A DNA stretch of 54,335 nucleotides from JBCCSZ01 sp039199225 (GTDB taxonomy: Bacteria > Bacteroidota > Bacteroidia > Chitinophagales > Saprospiraceae), in assembly GCA_039199225.1 (NCBI GenBank), contig JBCCSZ010000006.1, positions 1-54,335 on the forward strand. Reading direction: 5' to 3'. The notes under the pieces are model-generated. The model saw only the letters and a list, made by a program, of their open reading frames with translations. It made no database searches and had not been told where the DNA came from. Made by a program: the position numbers and the translations under genes. The first letter of the stretch is position 1. Each line of letters opens with the position of its first letter. Shown here piece by piece: positions 42,507 to 51,100 of this stretch.

Positions 42507-44006
42507 CTACTTCAATTCGTCCAAGATAAAACCCCACAGTCGATCGTACGGGACGATTTCTACACCCAACGACTGGCTCGACCGATGAAGGGGCATTTCA
42601 GAGAGCTTGGCCACATACTTCTCGGAGTGACGCAGGACGGCAGGATGGGCAAAACTACCTTTCGATAGAGAAATCAGCATTTTGATAAAGCAATTGCTGC
42701 GGTAGGTTTCATTCTTGCGCAGGTAGCGGGTCGAGTAGCGCTCCAAGCTACTGATGAGGTCGATGATCTTGTTGTACTTTTTTCGTTGCAGCAAAATCAA
42801 GATTTGAACGATGATGATGGAAATATTCAGTCCTCTCTTGTCCTTAGAGAAAACCGGCACTTCGTTGAGAAACTTGCCAAGCTTAAAATTATTGGTCTTC
42901 GTCTCTCCATTGTTGGATGCATTCCAGTGGTTCATCGCATAGGTATAGGCACCATTAATCCTCCAAACTTCCTGGGTCTCCTTGTTTTGGTACTTCATCC
43001 GATCGTGTGCACAAACCTTCCGGACCAACACCTCCGCTGCTTTGTATTGTTCGGTATGCATCAGATAAATGAAATGAACTTGGTTGAATTTAAACCAATT
43101 GACCGAGCCTTCGTCCAAAGCCATCAAACAAGGCTCTATGTAGGAATGTGCCAGGTCGTACTTTCCCAATTTGGTGTAACTGGAAAATATCTTAAAAGCA
43201 AAAGGAAATATCTGCACCTTGAGGTGGAACGCCTTCTGGCTCAATAGCTCGTATGCCTTTTGGCTCTCCCGAATGACATTGTCGTAATCGTTGGCAATCT
43301 CGGAACGAGCAACGATGACAGAATAAGCGAAAAAAAGAAACGTATACGAATATACGCGCTCCAGATGAGGCCGGAGCTTTTCAGCATAGACAGAAGCCTT
43401 ATCCACATACTCGCTTTTGGTAGCCCGCGAAGCAACAAAGTCGATCAACAAATCCCCGTACAACTCCTCAGCAAAAGACTCTGCCTGCAGGATTTGCAAT
43501 TGTTCTTTGTGCAGCCCATTGTATTTGTCAAATTTTTTCTTGCTGCCTTCCGTCGTCGCAAAGTACAGGCGCAAAACACGGGAAATGTTACAACTCAATT
43601 CTGTAAACTCAAACTTAAGGGTGTGCCGGAGCGTCTTTTCTGCAACAGCGATGGCACTGCGTACAGCCCCCTTACCCAACAATACGCGAACGGTCGCCCA
43701 ATCCTTGTAACAATTGTAGTAAGCTTTCTGAATATCGGTGTAGTTGGGCTTGTTGACATCAATGAAGAGGATGGAATTGAGTAATCTCTGCCGAAAGCGA
43801 TATTTGAGCTTTTTGTACTTGTGGTTTTCCGGCCCCGAATTGTACAACAAATTGGCTGCATCCGCATCACTTTGGATGCTGCCCTCCTTTATTCCCTTGT
43901 AGAAAGTAGAATATTTGTTATTGGTTGCGAAGGGGTTTTGTAGCACCTGTATGTTTTGAGCCTTATAGGAGTCAATGACGTTGATAAGTTCCAAAATCTG
44001 TTTCAT
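42507..44006 (-). CDS. Helical-repeat (TPR-like) protein of unknown function
   Basis: 499 residues, rich in predicted helices with TPR-like spacing ('IRESQKAYELLSQKAFHLKV', 'FKIFSSYTKLGKYDLAHSYI', 'EQYKAAEVLVRKVC'). No signal peptide, membrane helix or enzymatic motif is visible, so it is probably cytoplasmic and binds a protein or peptide. It has no DNA-binding domain. It starts 201 bp from a divergent 40-aa peptide gene. I do not recognise a characterised family. Confidence 0.75.
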   Translation of the reverse strand: MKQILELINVIDSYKAQNIQVLQNPFATNNKYSTFYKGIKEGSIQSDADAANLLYNSGPENHKYKKLKYRFRQRLLNSILFIDVNKPNYTDIQKAYYNCYKDWATVRVLLGKGAVRSAIAVAEKTLRHTLKFEFTELSCNISRVLRLYFATTEGSKKKFDKYNGLHKEQLQILQAESFAEELYGDLLIDFVASRATKSEYVDKASVYAEKLRPHLERVYSYTFLFFAYSVIVARSEIANDYDNVIRESQKAYELLSQKAFHLKVQIFPFAFKIFSSYTKLGKYDLAHSYIEPCLMALDEGSVNWFKFNQVHFIYLMHTEQYKAAEVLVRKVCAHDRMKYQNKETQEVWRINGAYTYAMNHWNASNNGETKTNNFKLGKFLNEVPVFSKDKRGLNISIIIVQILILLQRKKYNKIIDLISSLERYSTRYLRKNETYRSNCFIKMLISLSKGSFAHPAVLRHSEKYVAKLSEMPLHRSSQSLGVEIVPYDRLWGFILDELK

Positions 44007-44207
44007 CCCTTTACCTTTATTTTCATTAGTTTAATACAAACCAACAATATTAAATATTTGTTTTTCAATAACTTATATACTTTCATAAAAAAGCAAAAGT
44101 AAAATCAAACCAGTCTTTGATCCATTTTTTCTGCCTGGCATTGGGTTATAAAAATTGATAGATTCCTAAAGAATTCAATTCTCAAAAACCTTTAAATCCC
44201 CCTAGCT

Positions 44208-44330
44208 ATGGCAGTTTTAATCGCATTTTTGATGATGATCGGGATTATCACCTCAGAGGAACAATACGATCCCGAGATCCACGATCACTACGCTAAAGAA
44301 ATTATCATTACCGACGACCTTGGCATTTAG
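44208..44330 (+). CDS. 40-residue hydrophobic-start peptide
   Basis: ATG at 44208, stop at 44328-44330. The first 15 residues are a short hydrophobic helix ('AVLIAFLMMIGIIT'), followed by an acidic tail ('SEEQYDPEIHDHYAKEIIIT') ending Asp-Asp-Leu-Gly-Ile. The pattern, hydrophobic start then acidic hydrophilic tail, is not random-looking, and no other frame competes. It is divergent from the helical-repeat gene. It could be a small membrane peptide or a signal peptide-like messenger. Function unknown. Confidence 0.55.
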   Translation: MAVLIAFLMMIGIITSEEQYDPEIHDHYAKEIIITDDLGI

Positions 44331-44977
44331 ACATCCTTCACACAAGCGTACTTTCCAGACTTCGAAGACCAGCTTTAATTCAACCTTCTATTGTTCCAAA
44401 CAGATACTCCAATTGGTAAACAAACAGATAAACCACTTTACCTAAACCATTTTAACCCTTGCGATTGTAAATACAGTGATCTTTAAATGATGAGGGACTA
44501 CCTCTACAGATGAATGCTCGACATTCGATCCATATTCAACACCAATTTGAGCCCTTAACGATAGATTGATTCAGGAGTGTTTTCCCTAAAATAACTCAAG
44601 TTGCTATTCTGCCGACAGGCAGAGGACAAAAGATTTTCCAACGAATTGCTCGCCTGGCTTATTGGACGAGCGTCACAGCTTGAATTAAAAAAAGGTTTGA
44701 TATTCCTAGCAAGCGCTCTTAAACAGTCAGACGGATTGTACGATATGCCTTCAATCCCTTGTACTACCACTGAACTGTGTGTAAATCCTTATGGGAAAGA
44801 TAGGTATTTATGTTTTCTATTACCAGCCAAGACGTAGTAATCTTCAGCGGATTACGCCATTTTCAACAAAACGGATACTAAAAAAGCCGGGCTTCTGCCC
44901 GGCTCTATCCGTTTTTTTACTCATAGAAAACTATATAAAAAACTCAGGTATCTCTATTCATTCTATTCATCGACCCA
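44331..44977. other. Intergenic region without a recognised gene
   Basis: About 650 bases. A short hairpin CTGCC/GGCAG lies around 44612 and the clpB terminator is at the right end. Two overlapping frames (plus 44601-44837, minus 44555-44770) have no recognised family and look like chance or remnants. Confidence 0.45.
44879..44904 (-). terminator. Rho-independent terminator of clpB
   Basis: AGCCGGGC (44885-44892) and GCCCGGCT (44897-44904), eight perfect pairs. On the minus strand it is followed by a T-run. On the plus strand a T-run also occurs about 8 bases later. Confidence 0.9.
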
Positions 44978-47605
44978 TTATGCAGCCTCTTCCATCTTTT
45001 CCTTGACCAAAGGATTTCGGAAAACCAGCTTCCCATCAAAAGCATCCAGCACCGTCTGGCTGTTTGGCGTTACTTTGCCCAACAATATCTGCTTGGATAG
45101 GGCATTGAGCACCTTTTTCTGAATAACTCGCTTGACCGGACGAGCGCCGAATTGTGGATCAAAACCCATGTCGGCCAACAAATCCATCGCCTGCGGCGTA
45201 ACACTGAGCTTGATTTCTTGCTTGGCAATTGTTTTCCGAACGCCCTCCATTTGCAGCTCGACAATCGCTCGGATGTGCTTGTCGGATAAAGGCTCGAACA
45301 TCATTACCTCGTCGATTCGATTGAGGAATTCTGGCCGGACAGACTGCTTGAGCAACTCAAAAACCATTTCCGTTGTCTGCTCGATAACACTTTCCTTATC
45401 CTTCTTTTCCAGGTCCTCAAACTGGCCCCGGATAATATCAGAGCCGATGTTCGAAGTCATAATGATGATTGTATTTTTAAAATTGACCTCCCGGCCCTTG
45501 CTATCCGTCAGACGGCCATCGTCCAAAACCTGCAACAAGACATTAAAGACATCCGGATGCGCCTTTTCAATCTCATCCAACAGAATGACGGAGTATGGCT
45601 TGCGCCGAACAGCTTCGGTCAATTGCCCCCCTTCATCATAACCCACGTAGCCCGGAGGCGCTCCCATCAAACGGCTGACAGCATGCCGCTCCTGATATTC
45701 ACTCATATCGATACGGGTCAGCAGATTTTCGTCGTTGAAAAGATATTCTGCCAACGCCTTGGCCAATTCTGTTTTCCCAACCCCGGTCGTTCCCAAAAAC
45801 AGGAAAGACCCAATTGGTCGCTTTTCGTCGTTCAGCCCCGTCCGACTGCGCCGGATGGCATCAGACACCGCTTCGATGGCCTCCTCCTGGCCGACCACCC
45901 GCTTGTGCAGCTCCTGCTCCAACAACAACAGCTTTTCCCGCTCGCTTTGCAACATCCGAACGACAGGTACGCCGGTCCATTTGGCCACAATCTGGGCAAT
46001 GTCCTCCGCATCTACCTCCTCTTTGACCAATAACTGGCGATCAGTCTGCATTTCCTGCAGCCGCTGGGTATATTCTTCCAATCGAGTCTGTACCTCTGGA
46101 ATGCGACCATATCGTATTTCAGCCGCCTCACTGAAGTTGCCTTCTCGCTCTGCGCGGGTGCCGTCCTGCTTCAGTTTTTCAATCTCCTGCTTCGAGGTCT
46201 GTATGCCCAATACAACCTCCCGCTCACTCTCCCACCTGGCCCGCAAATCGGTCCGTTCTTCCTCCAAATTGGCCAACTCTTCATTCAATTTGCTGAGGGT
46301 CGTCTGGTCTTTTTCGCGCTTGATGGCCTCCCGTTCGATCTCCAACTGCCGAATCCGACGCTCTAATTCGTCCAACTCCTCGGGCATAGAGTTCATCTCT
46401 AGGCGCAATCTCGCAGCCGCCTCATCGACTAGGTCAATGGCCTTGTCCGGCAGAAAGCGATCATTAATATAGCGATTGGACAGTTGGACGGCAGCCACAA
46501 TGGCCTCATCCTTTATATTGATCTTGTGGTGTGTCTCGTAGCGGTCCTTGAGCCCCCGCAGGATGGAAATGGCATCCTCCTCCCCTGGTTCATCGACCAG
46601 AATGTTCTGGAAGCGACGCTCCAGCGCCTTGTCGGTTTCAAAGTATTTTTGATATTCGTTCAGGGTGGTTGCACCGATGGCCCGAAGGTCACCGCGCGCC
46701 AGGGCTGGCTTGAGGATATTGGCCGCATCCATGGCCCCCTGGTTCTTGCCAGCACCAACTAAGGTGTGAATTTCATCAATGAACAAGAAAATTTGCCCCT
46801 CTGCTGCTACTACTTCGTTGACAACCGCTTTTAGGCGTTCCTCGAATTCCCCCTGATATTTGGCACCAGCAATCAAAGCGCCCATGTCCAAGGCAAAAAT
46901 TTGCTTATCCTGCAAATCCTCCGGTACATCACCGCTGATGATTCGATGCGCTAGTCCCTCGATAATGGCCGTCTTCCCGACACCCGGTTCCCCAATCAGG
47001 ATGGGGTTGTTCTTGGTCCGTCGAGCCAAGATGTGTAAAACCCGTCGAATCTCTTCCTCTCGGCCAATAACGGGGTCCAGCTTACCATTCTGAGCCCTTT
47101 CATTGAGGTCTTGAGCGAATTTAGACAACGCATTGTATTGGTTCTCAGCACTGTTGGTGGTCACTTTGCGTCCTTTTCGCAATTCACGGATGGCTACTTT
47201 GAGCTCTTTTTCATTGATGCCACTGTCTTTGAGCATCTGTGAAACGGCATCTTTGACCGACAAAATGGCCAACAGAAGATGTTCTACAGCAACAAACTCA
47301 TCCCCGAATTCCTTGACATAAACACCAGCTTTTTGAATGACCTCTGTTGCACTACGGGTCAAATATTGCTGCGCCCCTCCACTGACCTTGGGATAAGAGC
47401 GAACAATGCTGTCCAAAGTCTTCCGGACGATGTCAAAATTTACCCCAAGCTTTTTGATCACAAAGGGCGTCACATTCTCATCGACTTCCAAGAGCCCCTT
47501 TAATAGGTGGCCCACTTCAATGGATTGCTGGCCATACCCCATGGCAATCTGCTGCGCTCGCTGCAGCGCCTCTTGTGATTTTATAGTGAAATTGTTAAAG
47601 TTCAT
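44978..47605 (-). CDS. clpB: ATP-dependent disaggregase ClpB
   Basis: 875 residues, normal length. The N-domain has two Clp_N repeats (1-150). NBD1 has Walker A 'GEPGVGKTAIIEG' and Walker B 'IFLFIDEIHTLVGAG'. The coiled-coil middle domain (about 400-530) is present ('ELDELERRIRQLEIEREAIK'), which separates ClpB from ClpA and ClpC. NBD2 has 'GTTGVGKTELAKAL', 'LLDEIEKAHPDVF' and the arginine finger region 'RPEFLNRIDEVM'. ClpB works with DnaK to rescue aggregated proteins after heat stress. It is monocistronic with a strong terminator. I found no CIRCE element or exact TAnnTTTG upstream. Confidence 0.97.
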   Translation of the reverse strand: MNFNNFTIKSQEALQRAQQIAMGYGQQSIEVGHLLKGLLEVDENVTPFVIKKLGVNFDIVRKTLDSIVRSYPKVSGGAQQYLTRSATEVIQKAGVYVKEFGDEFVAVEHLLLAILSVKDAVSQMLKDSGINEKELKVAIRELRKGRKVTTNSAENQYNALSKFAQDLNERAQNGKLDPVIGREEEIRRVLHILARRTKNNPILIGEPGVGKTAIIEGLAHRIISGDVPEDLQDKQIFALDMGALIAGAKYQGEFEERLKAVVNEVVAAEGQIFLFIDEIHTLVGAGKNQGAMDAANILKPALARGDLRAIGATTLNEYQKYFETDKALERRFQNILVDEPGEEDAISILRGLKDRYETHHKINIKDEAIVAAVQLSNRYINDRFLPDKAIDLVDEAAARLRLEMNSMPEELDELERRIRQLEIEREAIKREKDQTTLSKLNEELANLEEERTDLRARWESEREVVLGIQTSKQEIEKLKQDGTRAEREGNFSEAAEIRYGRIPEVQTRLEEYTQRLQEMQTDRQLLVKEEVDAEDIAQIVAKWTGVPVVRMLQSEREKLLLLEQELHKRVVGQEEAIEAVSDAIRRSRTGLNDEKRPIGSFLFLGTTGVGKTELAKALAEYLFNDENLLTRIDMSEYQERHAVSRLMGAPPGYVGYDEGGQLTEAVRRKPYSVILLDEIEKAHPDVFNVLLQVLDDGRLTDSKGREVNFKNTIIIMTSNIGSDIIRGQFEDLEKKDKESVIEQTTEMVFELLKQSVRPEFLNRIDEVMMFEPLSDKHIRAIVELQMEGVRKTIAKQEIKLSVTPQAMDLLADMGFDPQFGARPVKRVIQKKVLNALSKQILLGKVTPNSQTVLDAFDGKLVFRNPLVKEKMEEAA

Positions 47606-48144
47606 ATGAATAGATTTTGGGTACTCAAGCTGAAAAACATCTTTATCTCCTTCAATCGATATGCCAGCTGCATTTTAAGGCCATTTTGCCATTTATATCT
47701 GTAAAGTGCTGACATTCTGACACAAACATCAAACAATACGCAGACAAAACGACAGTCCATTGCTCTAAAAGACTTTCAAAGCGGCAACCTGCACTTGGCC
47801 ATCAAACTGTAGTGACCAAGACACTAATATCTCCTAATAATCGGCTTGGCAATCAAAAGTTGGGGCTGTGATACATTTGTGATTCTTTCAAGTGTTTTTT
47901 GAATTACCTTATCCGCCTAAGCTGAAAACAACAGAATTTACTAACCAAAAACTGAAGCGAATGATGCCAGCCGGACACTTTACATGCTCTCCAATCAAAA
48001 CTTTACACCTTCCTTCAAATACCCCTGCAGATTTTGCATAAGTGGTACGAATATCGTGTAGGACTAGATAGTCATTTTAAGGCCATTATCTTCTCTGGTT
48101 TGCAGAGAGGTTTCATAAAGTAATTTTCACACAACACTTCATTT
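47606..48144. other. Divergent intergenic region between clpB and the giant repeat-protein gene
   Basis: 539 bases. It contains CATTTTAAGGCCATT twice, exactly (47671-47685 and 48073-48087), and a promoter candidate at 47846-47879. Nothing else stood out. Confidence 0.5.
47846..47879 (+). promoter_or_regulatory. Candidate promoter for the giant repeat-protein gene
   Basis: TTG at 47846-47848 and TACATTTG at 47872-47879, an exact TAnnTTTG, spacer 23. It would give a leader of about 260 bases before the ATG at 48145. Confidence 0.4.
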
Positions 48145-51100
48145 ATGAGAACAATTGTATCCTCCAAAAGATTAGCAGCCTACGGGTTTGTGCTATTCTT
48201 TTACTTATTTACTAATTCCGCCACTGCACAAGTGGTTATCAATGAGGTTTTTCCGCCTGAAACGGTGGAGCTCAAAAACCTCGGGACAGACTCTGTCAAT
48301 GTCTCCACCTACTGGCTGTGCAACTTTCCCAGTTACAGTCAACTCAGCACCCTCAACATCGAATGCGGCCGACTGAACATGGGTCCTGGAGAAATATTGA
48401 CCGTCAAAGGTTTCAACAACATGAGCAGCGATTCCGAAATGGGACTGTATACCAACAGCAATTTCGGCTCTCCCGTTGGTTTGATCGACTATGTCGAATG
48501 GGGCTCAGCCAATCACCAACGTTCATCCGTAGCTGTTGCCGCAGGCGTCTGGACAGCAGGCACTTTTGTGGCAAGCGTTCCCTCGGGCAGCTCTATCGAA
48601 TTTGATGGTGAAGGCGATGCCGTTAGCGATTGGTTGGTTACCAGCACGACCAGCATTTGCACCAATAACTCCAATGCCAGCACCTGTGGTACGGTTAGCG
48701 GTGGTTCTTTGACGCCTTTGACAACAACCGATGTCTGTGCTGGTGATGGTATTGCCGACCCAGTAAACGTACAGCTTTCTGGTAATTTCGGTGAAAACAG
48801 CTCATGGGTCATCACCGATGATGCAGGCAACATCCTAGATTTACCAACCACCCCTCCGTTCGACTTCGAAGGTGCAGGAGGTGGCATCTGTCTGATTTGG
48901 TATCTCAGCTATCAAGACGGCCTGATGGGATTGAGCGTTGGACAAAATACCAGCGACCTAGATGGTTGTTTCGACTTTTCTGACTCTGTATCAGTCAACC
49001 GCACAGCCATCGATGGTGGTACCATTACAACCATGGACCCAACCACCATTTGTGCCGGCAATGGCATCGCCGATATGATTGATGTCACTTTGACCGGGGC
49101 CGTAGGTACCAATACATCCTGGATCATCACCAATGGTAATGACATTATCCTCGACTTGCCAGCAAGCCCGCCCTTCAATCTAGATGGTGCCGGAGGAGGA
49201 CTTTGTCGTATATACAACATCAGTTATGAAGACGGACTAAGCGGTTTGGCAGAGGGCGAAAAGCTTTCTGAACTCAGTGGTGCTTGCTTTGGCTTATCAA
49301 ATTCCATAGATGTTACCCGCAATGGAGTTTCAGGTGGCAACATCATGGCACTCGACCCAACGACCTTCTGTGCCGGTGACGGCAGTCCAGATACACTGGG
49401 TGTCCTATTGGTAGGCGCAGTAGGAGCTAACGCCAACTGGGTTGTTACCGACACCAGCGGAAATATCATTGGCCTACCAACTTCCTTGCCTTTGGATTTT
49501 GAAGATGCCGGTCCTGGGATTTGCCTGGTTTGGAACATCAGCTATGAAGACGGCCTAACGGGCCTGATGATGGGGCAAAACACCAGCAACCTGAGTGGTT
49601 GTTTCGACTTCTCCAACGCCATCACGGTTATCCGTTATTCCGGTGATACAGATGGTGGACAAATTACAACGACCAGCAGTGGCTTTACCTGTCCTGGCGA
49701 TGGCATCGATGACATCGTTGAGGTTTCCCTGAATGGAAACAATGGTAGCAATTCTACCTGGGTCATTACCGATCAGGATGGCATCATCTTGGAATTACCA
49801 GCTGCCCCACCCTTTAATTTTGAAGGCGCCGGACCTGGCCTGTGCCTGATTTGGCACCTGGCCTACGAAAATGGTTTGGAAGGCTTGGCAGTAGGCATGG
49901 ACGCCAACGAACTCAGAGGTTGTTTTGATCTTTCCAATGCCATCGCCATTACTCGCAGCGATGTAGATGGCGGACAGATTTCTACCATGGATGTGACAGA
50001 TATTTGTGTAGGCGAAGGTTCTGACGACTTGATTGATGTCAGTCTCAGCGGAAACGTTGGCAGCAACACCGCTTGGGTCATCACAGATACATCCGGAAAC
50101 ATTCTCGGCCTCCCACTAGCTCCGCCATTCAACTTTGAAGATGCTGGCAGTGGTGTTTGCCTGATTTGGCACCTCAGCTATGCGGATGGCCTGACCGGCT
50201 TGATGATGGGACAAAATACCGACGACTTAGATGGTTGTTTTGACTTTTCCAATGCCATTACAGTCATACGTACAGAAGTCAATGGTGGTAATATTTCAAC
50301 GAGCGATCCAACCACCATCTGTGCCGGCGATGGCACAGCCGATCCAATCAATGTAACACTTAGTGGAAATATTGGCAACAACTCTGCTTGGGTCATTACG
50401 GACCAAGGTGGTCTGATCCTTGGCCTACCAAGCGGCTCTCCTTTCGACCTGGAAGGTGCTGGAAGTGGAACTTGCCTAATCTTACACCTCAGCTATGAGG
50501 ACGGAATAGATGGCCTGGAAACAGGAGGAAACATTAACAGTCTGACAGGTTGTTTCGACTTCTCCAACTCAATTGCAGTTGTGCGCACCGGTGTGGACGG
50601 TGGAACCATCAGTACAACAGACCCAACAGTTATCTGCGCCGGCGATGGCACCGCCGACCCGATTGATGTAACACTAGCAGACAACCTAGGTGCAAACTCC
50701 GGATGGATCATCACCGATACAGCAGGCTTGATTCTCGGCTTACCCGCAGCACCACCTTTCGATCTCGAAGGCGCAGGCGGCGGCATTTGCCTCATCTGGC
50801 ACATCAGCTATGCAAACGGCTTGACCGGCTTGACAATGGGACAAAATACCAGTGGCCTCATGGGTTGCTTTGATCTGTCGAACCCCATCAGGGTAGACCG
50901 CCAAGAGGGAGCAACCGACGGAGGAACCATTTCGACCACCGACCCAACCACCATTTGTGCGGGCGATGGCGTCGGCGATCCAATTGATGTCAGCCTGACG
51001 GGCAATTCCGGGACCAACTCCGGATGGATCATTACAGATGGAGATGGCAACATCCTCGGTCTGCCCATGGCACCACCTTTCGATCTGGAAGGCGCTGGTG

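Noticed and set aside
44555..44837. Overlapping frames on both strands after the 40-aa peptide gene, possible transposase remnant
   Set aside because: No transposase motif, terminal inverted repeats or target duplication could be seen.
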